64,000 nt of DNA from JAGQYP01 sp041392305 (GCA_041392305.1 JAWKMJ010000004.1:1-64000); one strand, 5' to 3'. Shown: positions 51,475-60,503, counted from the stretch's first letter. The notes: generated by a model not told the origin, from the letters alone. Translations and numbers: made by a program.

Positions 51475-52344
51475 ATGAAAACAATTAAAATTGCAGTAGT
51501 ATCGGTTATTTTAGCTTTCACTTCTTGTCAGGGAGATGTGCAAGACGATTCTAAAAAAGATGGAGGATCTGGGTCTGAAGAAGTAGCTAGATTGAAATCG
51601 GAATTGGAAAATCTGAAATTGCAGATGTCCGACAAGGATTCCACAATCAATCAGTCTGTAAGATTGTTCAACGAGATTCAGGATAATTTAATTTCTATCA
51701 ACTTAAAAGAAGATGAGATTCGAATCAAATCAAGAGATGTAGAATTGTCGGAAGATTCTAAAAACTGGATCATTGAAGAGATCAAGAAACTGAATATGCT
51801 TCGTGAAGAGAATGCGAGAAAGGCATCTCAGTTGCGTAAGCTAACTTCCAATCTGAAAAAGGAAAACAATGAGTTGATCGCCATGAGAGACAATTTGTTG
51901 AAGCAAATCGAGGAGAAAGATAAAGAGATTGAAAGATTGAGAAATGAATTGGCCGACATGGACAGAGAATATCTTGAATTGTTTGATGCTTACCAAGAGC
52001 AAGTAGAATTGGCTTACGAGACCATGCTTGAATTGAACGAAGCTTACTATGCTTATGGAACCGTGAATGAATTAAGAGACAATAATGTGATCGAAAAGAA
52101 CGGAGCATTTTATACGCTAAAAACGATCAAAATTAAGTCGGATTTAAATGAGGAATACTTCACAAAAGTGGACATCACTAAGGTGAAAGAAATTCCTTTT
52201 GAGGGAAAGAAATACGAGATCATTACTGAGCACCCAACTGATTCTTATCAAGTTGTAGAAACGGACAATGGACACAAATTGGTTATCACGAATTACAAGA
52301 AATTCTGGAAAATCAGTAAGTTCTTAGTGATCGGAATTAAGTAA
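51475..52344 (+). CDS. Coiled-coil lipoprotein
   Basis: A 289-residue lipoprotein: signal with A-F-T-S-C (acylated Cys18), a short D/G-rich linker, long heptad-rich coiled coil (about 35-175; R-L-K-S-E-L-E-N-L-K-L-Q-M), then a small C-terminal globular domain (about 190-289) with E-K-N-G-A-F-Y-T-L-K-T-I-K. The ATG at 51475 is chosen because it opens the signal peptide; an upstream frame to 51442 overlaps the DUF350 gene. It could span periplasmic space. The family is unknown. Confidence 0.75.
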   Translation: MKTIKIAVVSVILAFTSCQGDVQDDSKKDGGSGSEEVARLKSELENLKLQMSDKDSTINQSVRLFNEIQDNLISINLKEDEIRIKSRDVELSEDSKNWIIEEIKKLNMLREENARKASQLRKLTSNLKKENNELIAMRDNLLKQIEEKDKEIERLRNELADMDREYLELFDAYQEQVELAYETMLELNEAYYAYGTVNELRDNNVIEKNGAFYTLKTIKIKSDLNEEYFTKVDITKVKEIPFEGKKYEIITEHPTDSYQVVETDNGHKLVITNYKKFWKISKFLVIGIK

Positions 52345-52346
52345 CA

Positions 52347-53411
52347 TTGGACTTCAATAAACTTAAGGTTGTTGAGCTGGCTGGGGTTCTTGCCGGACCC
52401 TCGGTTGGGATGTTTTTTGCTGAATTAGGGGCGGAAGTCATCAAGATTGAAAATGAAAGATCCGGGGGAGATGTGACGCGTTCTTGGAAATTGGCTAGCG
52501 AGGACAAGTCATCCAAAGTTTCCGCTTATTTCTGTTCAGTCAACTACCGCAAAGAGTATCAGTTTAAGAATTTAAAAGAAAAGAAAGATCTTGACGAAGT
52601 TCGAGATTTGATTCGTAAAGCCGATATTGTTTTAGTCAATTTCAAAAAGGGAGATGATGTCAAACTTGGCTTGGATTACGAAACACTCAAAAAAATCAAT
52701 CCCAAGATTATTTACGCAGCTATTACAGGATTTGGAGATGAATCTGAAAGAATTGCATACGATTTGATTTTACAAGCTGAGAGTGGATTTATGTCGATGA
52801 ATGGACAAGAAAGCAATCCGCCTACTAAAATGCCTGTAGCTTTAATTGATGTATTGGCCGGACACCAACTAAAGGAAGCAATTTTAATCGAACTTTTAAA
52901 ACAAGGAGAAAATAGAAAAGCTGTGAAACTGACGGTTTCTTTGTTTGACTCAGCATTGGCATCTTTGGTGAATCAAGCTTCCAATTATTTGATGACCGGA
53001 CATGTTCCCAAACGAATAGGGAGCAAGCATCCGAATATTGCGCCTTACGGGGAAATTTTTGAGACTCAGGATGGCAAACTGATCACTTTTGCCATTGGTT
53101 CGCATACGCATTTTCAGAAGTTATGTGAGTATTTAGGTATTGGTGAATTGGCAAATGATCATCGATTTTCATCCAATCAAAATAGAGTAGCCCATAGATC
53201 GGAATTATTTGAATTGTTGCAAAATGAGATCAGCAAAAAAGACTCAAAAATCGTGGACGAGCTGAATCAAGTAGGTGTTCCATCTGCCCGAATTAAATCC
53301 TTAGACGAAGTTTTTCAATCCGAAGAAGCCCAAAATTTGGTTTTAGAAGAAAATATTGATGGTGTGGCAACCAAGAGAGTCAAATCCATTGTATACAAAT
53401 CCTATGATTGA
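52347..53411 (+). CDS. CaiB/BaiF-family (class III) CoA-transferase
   Basis: A 354-residue enzyme of the class III CoA-transferase family: K-V-V-E-L-A-G-V-L-A-G-P-S-V-G-M-F-F-A-E-L-G-A-E-V-style N-terminus (7-31), the conserved I-K-I-E-N (32-36) and the segment P-V-A-L-I-D-V-L-A-G (163-172), where Asp168 is the likely catalytic Asp that forms the acyl anhydride. Family members transfer CoA between acids or racemise alpha-methylacyl-CoA. The length is shorter than carnitine-CoA transferases. The start codon is TTG, two bases after the preceding stop. Presence in a membrane operon is unexplained. Confidence 0.88.
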   Translation: MDFNKLKVVELAGVLAGPSVGMFFAELGAEVIKIENERSGGDVTRSWKLASEDKSSKVSAYFCSVNYRKEYQFKNLKEKKDLDEVRDLIRKADIVLVNFKKGDDVKLGLDYETLKKINPKIIYAAITGFGDESERIAYDLILQAESGFMSMNGQESNPPTKMPVALIDVLAGHQLKEAILIELLKQGENRKAVKLTVSLFDSALASLVNQASNYLMTGHVPKRIGSKHPNIAPYGEIFETQDGKLITFAIGSHTHFQKLCEYLGIGELANDHRFSSNQNRVAHRSELFELLQNEISKKDSKIVDELNQVGVPSARIKSLDEVFQSEEAQNLVLEENIDGVATKRVKSIVYKSYD

Positions 53412-53835
53412 AGTTAGAGCACCACAAACAGATCAGGAATGGGAAGCTTATTTCGATCTTCGTTATCAAGAATTAAGAAAACCCTGGAACCAACCCAAAG
53501 GATCTGAAAAAGCCGATGATGAAGATGCGGCTTTTCATTTTGCCGCTTTTGAAGATGGACAATTATTGGGAGTATCCAGATTACAAAGAAACAGTTTGGA
53601 ACAGGGGCAAGTACGTTTCATGGCTGTTTCGGATCAAGCCCAAGGAAAAGGGATTGGAAAGAAGATCATGGCGGAGGTAGAAGCCTTTGCGAAAAAGATT
53701 GGAATGACCGAAATCGTGCTTCAAGCCAGAGAAATTGCAGTGCCTTTTTACCTCGCAATTGGTTACGAAAATGTGGAGAAAACCCATTTACTTTTTGGGG
53801 AGATTCAGCATTATTTGATGAGGAAGAAAATTTAG
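53404..53835 (+). CDS. GNAT-family N-acetyltransferase
   Basis: A 143-residue acetyltransferase with the GNAT core: V-R-F-M-A-V-S-D-Q-A-Q-G-K-G-I-G-K-K-I-M (about 74-93) containing the pyrophosphate-binding Q-G-K-G-I-G loop. The N-terminus I-E-V-R-A-P-Q-T-D-Q-E-W starts at an ATG that overlaps the end of the CoA-transferase gene by 8 bases. The substrate is unknown. It is the last gene of the eight-gene operon and abuts the convergent PIN gene. Confidence 0.88.
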   Translation: MIEVRAPQTDQEWEAYFDLRYQELRKPWNQPKGSEKADDEDAAFHFAAFEDGQLLGVSRLQRNSLEQGQVRFMAVSDQAQGKGIGKKIMAEVEAFAKKIGMTEIVLQAREIAVPFYLAIGYENVEKTHLLFGEIQHYLMRKKI

Positions 53836-54249
53836 TTAGACATGATCTAAGAACATTTCATTTAATCTAAGCGAACGTAAAACAGGTATTTCCGAATTTT
53901 TAAATCCTTTTTTATCATGAGAAGCAATAAAATCTGCCTTGTTTTGAATTGCAATGGAGTATTGGAAAGCATCTTCCAAATCTTTCCAGTTGTTCATTTC
54001 GAGAGCTTGATTTAAATTGTTTAAATTTCCAGGAATAACAGTGCAAATTTGAGAAATTCGCTTCACACATTTTTTTGCTTGATTGTTCTCCCCAAGGATG
54101 TAATAAACATCTAGAACCGTCTTCATAGAACAAAATAAGCTGTAATTTTTCCCTGCCTTAGTCAAAAGCAGAAAAGAATCTAAATGATCTCTTCTTTGAT
54201 CATCAAAATAATCGATAAAAATATTGGTATCGAGGAATACTTTTTTCAT
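53836..54249 (-). CDS. PIN-domain toxin
   Basis: A 137-residue PIN-fold RNase of VapC type. The first strand K-V-F-L-D-T-N-I-F-I-D-Y-F (3-15, Asp7 as metal ligand), the middle acidic cluster D-L-E-D-A-F-Q-Y (about 91-98) and the C-terminal D-F-I-A-S-H-D-K-K (about 107-115) give the four acidic active-site residues. It is encoded after the DUF6364 antitoxin, overlapping by 4 bases. Such toxins cleave tRNA or rRNA. The gene appears intact. Confidence 0.93.
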   Translation of the reverse strand: MKKVFLDTNIFIDYFDDQRRDHLDSFLLLTKAGKNYSLFCSMKTVLDVYYILGENNQAKKCVKRISQICTVIPGNLNNLNQALEMNNWKDLEDAFQYSIAIQNKADFIASHDKKGFKNSEIPVLRSLRLNEMFLDHV

Positions 54250-54521
54250 GAGTGTTTTTTTCTAAGTCTTTTCTTTAAGAACTCTTTTTCACTTCCCTCT
54301 TTGATCCCATATGAGTCAACATAATTTTCTCTAAATTCATTGTATTCCTCTTCCGAAATACCGTATTTCTTTAAGTAATTTTTATCATTGATTTCTTCTT
54401 GGATCAGATCTCTAAAATGCTTTTCAAGATATTTACTTAAGCTCAATCCTTTTGATTTTGCATAATTCTTAGCAAACTCAATTATTTGATCGTCTAATTT
54501 TAAATTAAGTGGTTTGTCCAT
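54246..54521 (-). CDS. DUF6364-type ribbon-helix-helix antitoxin
   Basis: A 91-residue protein. The N-terminal N-L-K-L-D-D-Q-I-I-E-F-A-K-N-Y-A-K-S-K-G (about 6-25) is the DNA-binding ribbon and first helix of a ribbon-helix-helix, with S-L-S-K-Y-L-E-K-H-F-R-D after the turn. The C-terminal half is charged and would wrap the toxin. It lies first in the operon, with an inverted repeat and promoter box just upstream, consistent with autoregulation. Confidence 0.9.
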   Translation of the reverse strand: MDKPLNLKLDDQIIEFAKNYAKSKGLSLSKYLEKHFRDLIQEEINDKNYLKKYGISEEEYNEFRENYVDSYGIKEGSEKEFLKKRLRKKHS

Positions 54522-54542
54522 AATACAGCAATTATTGTTTTA

Positions 54543-54579
54543 CAAATATACGCATAAATAAATAAAAAATATGCGTATA
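54543..54579 (-). promoter_or_regulatory. Operator-promoter of the PIN/DUF6364 toxin-antitoxin operon
   Basis: A perfect inverted repeat of two 10-base arms, TATACGCATA (54547-54556) and TATGCGTATA (54570-54579), 13 bases apart, lies 25 bases before the antitoxin ATG. On the minus strand a perfect TATATTTG box (54550-54543) overlaps one arm. A dimer of the ribbon-helix-helix protein bound to both arms would occlude the promoter. Confidence 0.85.
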
Positions 54580-54739
54580 AATAATTGTAAACGTTTAAAT
54601 CTATTGGGCTTCGAAAAACATTCTTTATCCACCAAAAATTCACTTTAATAATTTCTCAAAAATTTAACATTTCAAACGTTCGGGATAATTATAAATCTTC
54701 TACTTTAGCGCGCTGAAATTAAATTTATAACAAACTACT

Positions 54740-57700
54740 ATGAAGAAACTGTTCTATTCATTTGTCGCAGTGTGTATAAGTGCTGCCTCATTTGCAAATG
54801 TCATTTATGTTGATCTCAATGCATCGGGATTCAACGATGGGAGTTCATGGGCCAATGCCTATACAAATCTTCAAGATGCAATTACAAATTCTGTTTACAA
54901 CGACACCATTTGGGTGGCTGCGGGAACTTATTACCCTGATCAAGGTGTTGGGTATACCGACAACGATCGATCGGCTTATTTTAATTTGAAAGATAGCTTG
55001 ACTATCCTTGGAGGATTTGCGGGTACGGAAACTTCCTACACTCAGAGAAACTGGAATACCAATGTGTGTATTTTGAGTGGAGATATTGATCAAAATGGCG
55101 ATACGCTTAATAACTCCAATTCTGTCTTTTTTATTCAGAATGTGAATTCATCTGCAAGATTAGATGGTTTCACGATTACCATGGGAGCCAACTACATCAA
55201 CTATGGTGCTGGTGGACTTCGAATTAGTAACACAGGTGCAATTTTTGAAAACTTAATTATTACTCAGAATTATTCAGATACTGAGTCTGGAGGAAGTTTA
55301 GTTTATGGCGCCGGAGGAGTAATTACAGGTGGAGCTCCAGCTCCTTATTTTAGAAATTGTAAGATTAGTGATAATCATGCAAAAACGAATTGTTATTGGA
55401 CTTCAACGTCAGTAAGTTCCAGAGCTTCTGGAGGTATGGGTGTAACTTCTGGAAATACAATTCTATATAATGTTGTTTTTTCAAACAATAGCGCATTGGC
55501 AACAAATACTTCCGGTGGTGGAGGTCTTCAAGGTGCCATGGCGTCTGGAGCGATTTCTTTTTATGCAGGTTCTAATAGAATGATCAATTGTGCTCTAATT
55601 GGGAACCAAGCTACAGCCAATTCAGAATACTCATTTACAGGAGGAGGGCTTATTCTCACTCAAGCTACAGGATGTCAAATTTCCAACTTGGTTGTAGAAG
55701 GGAATTCTGCGAATTCAGAAGGTATAGATAATGGAAGTGGATGCTACGCATTTTCTGGAGGAGGGATGTTTGTAGAATACACGGATGGTAACTTTATCAA
55801 TAATGCCACATTTACAAATAATTACGGTGAAGCAAGCGCTCCCGGAACTTATTTTGGCGCTGCGGGAGCTTATTTTGGAGGAGCAACCTATGCAACTACA
55901 ACAATCAGCAACTCTATTTTTCATGGCAATCAAATTCAAGGTGGTTTAGCTGGTAATAGTGATATATATGCTTTTGCCTTACATCCGGGATTTGGAGGGA
56001 ATGTTCCTTCATTTAATAATTGTTTGTTCGACACCTACACTGGGGGTACAAACTGTTTAGTTGGAGCTCCAGATTTTAGAGATCCTTCAGACCCAAATGG
56101 TCCGGACGATATGTGGTTTACTTCGGATGATGGTTTGCATATTAGCTGTAATTCTGACGCCATCGATAACGGAGACCAAACTCTGTTGTTTCCTGATTTT
56201 ATTGATTTAGATGGGGATTTAGATTCAGCTGAAAATATGTCTATGGATCATAGACTTCAACCTCGAGTTCACAACGGTCAACTAGATATAGGAGCTTTCG
56301 AATTTCAAGGTTTAACAACAAGTCCTGGTGCAGGAACGGATGTGGTAACAGCAGCTTGTGGTTATGTTTGGTTGGATGGAAATGTTTATACTACAAACAA
56401 TAACGTGGCAACTCACACCATTAAAAGAGGACCAGACGAATGCGATAGTATTGTGACTTTGGATTTAACGGTCATTTCAATTACCGACTTGACTCCAGGT
56501 GCAACAAATGGAACAGTATGTTTTAGCAATACAGGAACAACTATTACAACTACTGCTTCGGATAATGGAGTGGATTATGTTTTGAGAGATGATCAAAATG
56601 ATACAATTGTTGACGGACCGATCACTGGGGATGGAACTGCTTTGACGTTCAATACAGGTACATTGACATCAGACATGAACTACAACGTATATGCTGTCAG
56701 AGAATATAAAGGTTCAGGAGTTGATCTTCCTGCAACGAATGATCATGTTCGTTTTAGTGCGCCATTTTATTCCTATACCAATGAAATTACCATTGAGGCT
56801 TGGGTGAATTTCAACAGCGGACAACATCCTTGGGCAGGTCAAGGTACTCCATCAGTGGATAACGCGACGACCAATGTGTGGTTATGGCATGCGGGTACTT
56901 TCTATGTGAATAATAACGGAGTATGGACATCGTTAGTATTTCCTTCCCTTCCAACAGGATGGGTGCATGTGGCAACTGTGGCTGATGCTTCTGGATTGTA
57001 TATTTATTATGATGGAGCTTTAGTCGCGTCAAATTCAAATGGAATTACGAATGTGATTGTGAATAATGCGGCTTCAGTGATCGATCTAGGACACGATGTG
57101 CGTTTTCCTGCTGGAACAGGAGGAAGAAACACCAATACTGCATTTGATGATTTTAGAGTTTGGAATTTTGCTAGATCCGGTATCGACATTGCAGCAGACA
57201 TGAATACTTGTTTGACTGGGTCGGAAGCTAATTTGGTTCAATTAACTGCTTTTGAAGAAGGAAGTGGGACCGCTATTCAGTCAATTACTGGTTCGGATGC
57301 TACAATTGTGAATGCAGGAACAAACTGGGTAGATGGATCTGGTGTTTGTGGATTTTACTGCGAATTGGAAATGTCCAACTTGGCTTCAGTAACGGTACTT
57401 GCAGAAAAAACAGGAACTGAAACTTCCACTATTTGTGCGGAAGAGACTTTGATGATTAATGGAACAGCGTATAACGCGTCCAATCCTTCAGGAGTAGAAG
57501 TTTTCACAAATATCGGTCCTTTTGGATGCGATTCTACAGTTACCATCAACTTGAATGTTTTGGCTGCTTTGGATAGCACTTTGGATAGCACGATTTGTAC
57601 TTATGACAGCATTGTGGTAAATGGAACAACATACAATGCTGCAAATCCAACAGGAACAGAGGTATTTTCGAATATAGGGCCAAATGGATGTGATAGCACA

Positions 57701-58198
57701 GTGACGATCAACTTAACTGTAACAACGATCGACTTGACAGTGACCAACACAGCAAATGTTTTGTCCGTGGCTCAAGCAAGTGCGGATTCTTATCAGTGGT
57801 TTGATTGTGCAAACGATTCCACAATTGTATCAGGGACCAATCAGTCCTTTAGTCCAACCAACACAGGACAATATGGAGTGGAAGTTTCCTTGGATGGATG
57901 TGTAGATACTTCTTTATGTGAAGATGTTGCTTTTGCAGGAATTGAGGAAGGTGCATTTTCTGATATGGTATCAATTTATCCAAATCCAACCAACGGGAAA
58001 TTGAATATTGAGTTCACAGCTTCTCAAGGTGAATGTACTATTTCATTAAGATCAGCAAATGGTCAGCTTTTGAGATCTGAGAAAATGAATAATATATCTA
58101 ATCTGGAATACTTCATTGAAGAAGCCGATGGAATGTATTTCATCGAAATCCGAAATGAAAAAGGAGAACATTCTGTATTCAGAGTGGTAAAGAATTAA
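54740..58198 (+). CDS. Giant beta-helix/LamG surface protein with T9SS sorting domain
   Basis: An 1152-residue secreted protein. Signal peptide (1-19); right-handed parallel beta-helix region (about 20-525) ending with the choice-of-anchor Q signature L-D-I-G-A-F-E-F; a conserved repeat of about 55 residues with C-D-S-I/T-V-T-L/I-N/D-L near 530-585 and twice more near 890-1000; a concanavalin/LamG-like domain (about 640-840, E-A-W-V-N-F); and a type A T9SS sorting domain (about 1075-1152: I-Y-P-N-P-T-N-G-K-L). It is probably a polysaccharide-binding or degrading surface protein; no catalytic residues can be assigned. A TACTTTAG box (54699-54706 region) lies about 35 bases upstream. Confidence 0.9.
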   Translation: MKKLFYSFVAVCISAASFANVIYVDLNASGFNDGSSWANAYTNLQDAITNSVYNDTIWVAAGTYYPDQGVGYTDNDRSAYFNLKDSLTILGGFAGTETSYTQRNWNTNVCILSGDIDQNGDTLNNSNSVFFIQNVNSSARLDGFTITMGANYINYGAGGLRISNTGAIFENLIITQNYSDTESGGSLVYGAGGVITGGAPAPYFRNCKISDNHAKTNCYWTSTSVSSRASGGMGVTSGNTILYNVVFSNNSALATNTSGGGGLQGAMASGAISFYAGSNRMINCALIGNQATANSEYSFTGGGLILTQATGCQISNLVVEGNSANSEGIDNGSGCYAFSGGGMFVEYTDGNFINNATFTNNYGEASAPGTYFGAAGAYFGGATYATTTISNSIFHGNQIQGGLAGNSDIYAFALHPGFGGNVPSFNNCLFDTYTGGTNCLVGAPDFRDPSDPNGPDDMWFTSDDGLHISCNSDAIDNGDQTLLFPDFIDLDGDLDSAENMSMDHRLQPRVHNGQLDIGAFEFQGLTTSPGAGTDVVTAACGYVWLDGNVYTTNNNVATHTIKRGPDECDSIVTLDLTVISITDLTPGATNGTVCFSNTGTTITTTASDNGVDYVLRDDQNDTIVDGPITGDGTALTFNTGTLTSDMNYNVYAVREYKGSGVDLPATNDHVRFSAPFYSYTNEITIEAWVNFNSGQHPWAGQGTPSVDNATTNVWLWHAGTFYVNNNGVWTSLVFPSLPTGWVHVATVADASGLYIYYDGALVASNSNGITNVIVNNAASVIDLGHDVRFPAGTGGRNTNTAFDDFRVWNFARSGIDIAADMNTCLTGSEANLVQLTAFEEGSGTAIQSITGSDATIVNAGTNWVDGSGVCGFYCELEMSNLASVTVLAEKTGTETSTICAEETLMINGTAYNASNPSGVEVFTNIGPFGCDSTVTINLNVLAALDSTLDSTICTYDSIVVNGTTYNAANPTGTEVFSNIGPNGCDSTVTINLTVTTIDLTVTNTANVLSVAQASADSYQWFDCANDSTIVSGTNQSFSPTNTGQYGVEVSLDGCVDTSLCEDVAFAGIEEGAFSDMVSIYPNPTNGKLNIEFTASQGECTISLRSANGQLLRSEKMNNISNLEYFIEEADGMYFIEIRNEKGEHSVFRVVKN

Positions 58199-58219
58199 AA
58201 AAGATAAAAATGATATTAG

Positions 58220-58252
58220 AAAGCCCTGACAATATGTTGGGGCTTTTTTTTT
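58220..58252 (+). terminator. Strong terminator of the giant beta-helix gene
   Basis: A 12-bp stem (AAAGCCCTGACA with TGTTGGGGCTTT, including two G-T pairs) around an ATA loop, followed by a run of T residues. It lies 21 bases after the stop at 58198. Confidence 0.9.
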
Positions 58253-58402
58253 ATACTAATAATTTGATAAAGAATGCAGTATGAAATTACTTAACAAGAG
58301 GATTCAATTTGCCTAACATTTTCAAGCAAAACACTTAACAGAAGATTAACCAAAGAAGAGCACACCAATTCCCAAAAGCTACCGAATTTTGCCGCAAAAA
58401 AA

Positions 58403-59030
58403 ATGAGTATTTTCTTTATCAGTTTTGGAGCTTTGTTCTCCGTTACAAATCCCTTAGGAACCCTTCCAATCTTCATCGGTCTTACAAAAGACAAGTCCAA
58501 ACATCAAATTACTTCCATTGCTTTATGGACCAGTATTAATGTGATGGTTATTTTGATCATTTCCTTTTTACTCGGGAATTACATTCTTGAATTTTTCGGA
58601 ATTTCATTGAATTCTTTGAAAATAGCCGGAGGAATGATTATCGCTTCTTCTGGCTTTGCCTTGCTGACGGGTAATTTTACTAAGCACAAAAGGAATGAAA
58701 AAAAGAGAAAAAGACGATGCCTTTAATCGATCAGAAATTACTCTGACTCCCCTGGCGCTTCCTATGTTGGCTGGACCAGGATCTATGTCATTGCTGATCA
58801 CCTATAACCAAGAACAAGCAGAAGTTGTAGATAAAATTCCAGTTTTATTGGCTATCGGACTAGTAGCAGCGACTATCTTTTTTATTTTGATCTCTTCACG
58901 AGTAATTAATCGTCATTTGGGAGCTTCTGGAATCACAGCTTTATCAAGAATAGTAGGTTTTATTGTGATTTCGATAGGAGTGGAATTTATTGTTTCGGCA
59001 ATTACCAATATTGTTATTGAGTTAAAGTAG
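58403..59030 (+). pseudogene. MarC-family membrane protein, split by a frameshift
   Basis: Two overlapping open frames (58403-58726 and 58695-59030) together encode one MarC protein of about 208 residues. The first carries the N-terminal membrane half (N-P-L-G-T-L-P-I-F-I-G-L, A-G-G-M-I-I-A-S-S-G-F-A), the second the C-terminal half (L-T-P-L-A-L-P-M-L-A-G-P-G-S-M-S-L-L-I-T). The reading frame changes at a run of seven A residues (58698-58704): removing one A joins the halves exactly in a linker that is normally hydrophilic. It could be a real inactivating insertion, a sequencing error in the homopolymer, or transcriptional slippage. The family is unrelated to drug resistance despite the name. 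Confidence 0.85.
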
Positions 59031-59129
59031 GGATGTTGGATTGGTGGATTACACTTTTTCTTTTCACTAGAGTTGTATATTTTTCCTGATAAATTGTTTT
59101 GAAATTTGAGTTTCTCAAAGGATGTTTTG

Positions 59130-59137
59130 TATTTTTC
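59130..59137 (+). promoter_or_regulatory. Near-consensus box four bases before the 59142 gene
   Basis: TATTTTTC, one mismatch from TAnnTTTG, ends four bases before the ATG at 59142. Confidence 0.4.
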
Positions 59138-59141
59138 AATC

Positions 59142-59693
59142 ATGAAATATCTGTCTTTTATTATTGCACTTGTCATTTTATCTTCTTGTTCAACAACTGG
59201 AACCCCGTATTTGCCCCAAGGAAATTTATTAGTGGTGGTCGTGGATTCGGATTATTCTGTAATTGAGTTTGCAGAAACAAATACCAATACATTTTCTGGA
59301 TCTCTGAGTATTCCATTTGTTGAATCTGTTGAACATGATAATGCCTTTAATTCATTTCATTATTTTATCGTGTCTAATGATACACTTGGGTATTTCTACA
59401 ATGGTTTAAGAAATTTAAATTTGGTATTTCAAAATCAAGCTAATTTTGATCAAAGCACAGATTTGAATAATATTCATTTAAATACAAATCATTTTGACAT
59501 ATACTCTAATTCAAATTTAGATGCGAATCAAGTATGGGAATCGATTAAAAAGTATGAGATAGTTCAAGGTTATTTCGAGCAGAATATTTTAACCAAATTT
59601 TCATTGATCAAAGTTGTTGAGAGTGTCAATGATCCCACACTTCAAGTTGTTCAACCTACAGTAAGATACTATATTTTAATTCCTGGAAATTAA
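59142..59693 (+). CDS. Lipoprotein of unknown function
   Basis: A 183-residue lipoprotein: signal ends V-I-L-S-S-C (acylated Cys16). The mature part is beta-rich and asparagine-rich (L-L-V-V-V-V-D-S-D-Y-S-V-I, F-D-Q-S-T-D-L-N-N-I-H-L-N-T-N). The ATG at 59142 heads the signal peptide; the frame is open to 59106 but without further coding sense. I do not recognise the fold. Transcribed toward the FISUMP gene, with 20 bases between stops. Confidence 0.7.
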   Translation: MKYLSFIIALVILSSCSTTGTPYLPQGNLLVVVVDSDYSVIEFAETNTNTFSGSLSIPFVESVEHDNAFNSFHYFIVSNDTLGYFYNGLRNLNLVFQNQANFDQSTDLNNIHLNTNHFDIYSNSNLDANQVWESIKKYEIVQGYFEQNILTKFSLIKVVESVNDPTLQVVQPTVRYYILIPGN

Positions 59694-59713
59694 GGTTTCG
59701 GATTGAAGGCTTT

Positions 59714-60358
59714 TCACTCCATCTTCACCAAACGAATAAACATTCCATCACAAATAGCGACAGTCAAAGCATTAACAAAAACGATTTTCCTTTCCTCTAA
59801 AATGAAGCAATAGGCATCCGTCCCACTCGTCCAAAAGGAAGTGTAATTTTCTAAACTATGTCCTGCAAAACCACCTTTTGTTATAGTACCTCCTAAAAGA
59901 CCATCGAATCCTGTGCTGCTATTTTCTCCGATTAATTTGTTAAACGCATCATCAATCCCACCGGCTTGTTGCATAAGATAGTCCCAATCCGCGATATAAG
60001 GAATGCCCCAATTTGGACATAAATTTTCTCTGCCTTTACTGATAACAGGGATGTTATACAAATACCCATATTTTTCGCCCAATTCTTTCTTAAAATCCGG
60101 ATAACAATAACAAGGAATGCCATTTTTACAATTAATGACCCATTCTTCTTTCGTATTGGCTCGTTGGATCGGACTACCATCGATAAACTGAGTCACTTTC
60201 AGATTTTCAGCCATCCATTCCATCTCTCCAATTTTGATGGTTTTGTATTCATTTCCTTCCGGGTCGGTCATTTTACCGTATTCATTGGTGGAACAGCTAA
60301 GTAGGGAACAGCTTAGAAGGAAAAGGGTCAATATAGAAAAGAGTCGGGGGTTCTTCAT
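59714..60358 (-). CDS. FISUMP-domain lipoprotein
   Basis: A 214-residue lipoprotein: signal with L-L-S-C-S-L-L-S-C (acylated Cys near 16 or 22), then a domain of the Fibrobacter succinogenes major paralogous type (T-I-K-I-G-E-M-E-W-M-A-E-N-L-K-V, P-N-W-G-I-P-Y-I-A-D-W-D-Y-L, S-F-W-T-S-G-T-D, M-F-I-R-L-V-K). These C-type-lectin-like surface proteins are abundant in Bacteroidota and Fibrobacteres, with unknown ligands. A perfect TATCTTTG box (60370-60363) sits four bases before the ATG. Confidence 0.9.
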   Translation of the reverse strand: MKNPRLFSILTLFLLSCSLLSCSTNEYGKMTDPEGNEYKTIKIGEMEWMAENLKVTQFIDGSPIQRANTKEEWVINCKNGIPCYCYPDFKKELGEKYGYLYNIPVISKGRENLCPNWGIPYIADWDYLMQQAGGIDDAFNKLIGENSSTGFDGLLGGTITKGGFAGHSLENYTSFWTSGTDAYCFILEERKIVFVNALTVAICDGMFIRLVKME

Positions 60359-60362
60359 GATT

Positions 60363-60370
60363 CAAAGATA
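60363..60370 (-). promoter_or_regulatory. Promoter box four bases before the FISUMP gene
   Basis: TATCTTTG on the minus strand, perfect TAnnTTTG, ending four bases before the ATG at 60358. Confidence 0.6.
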
Positions 60371-60419
60371 GGGAATTGCAGGAAGTAATTATTTTAACTC
60401 ACTTCCAGAGTGAGAGTCA

Positions 60420-60503
60420 GCGAACAGTTTCCATGATTGATCTTCAGATCGATGGTGGGAATTGATTGGAAAAGTTAGTATTTGCCGAATTGATCGGTGG
60501 TGT
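60420..60503 (+). repeat. Dispersed repeat, copy A
   Basis: An 84-base segment that aligns without gaps to 63202-63285, with 11 differences by my count. It covers the 5' flank and first codons of the fragment at 60466. The gap 60359-60712 holds only the FISUMP promoter box, this repeat and that fragment. Confidence 0.8.

Noticed and set aside
58698..58712. Programmed -1 ribosomal frameshift in marC
   Set aside because: The second half is in the +1 (equivalently -2) frame, and no slippery heptamer with downstream pseudoknot for -1 shifting would join the frames.
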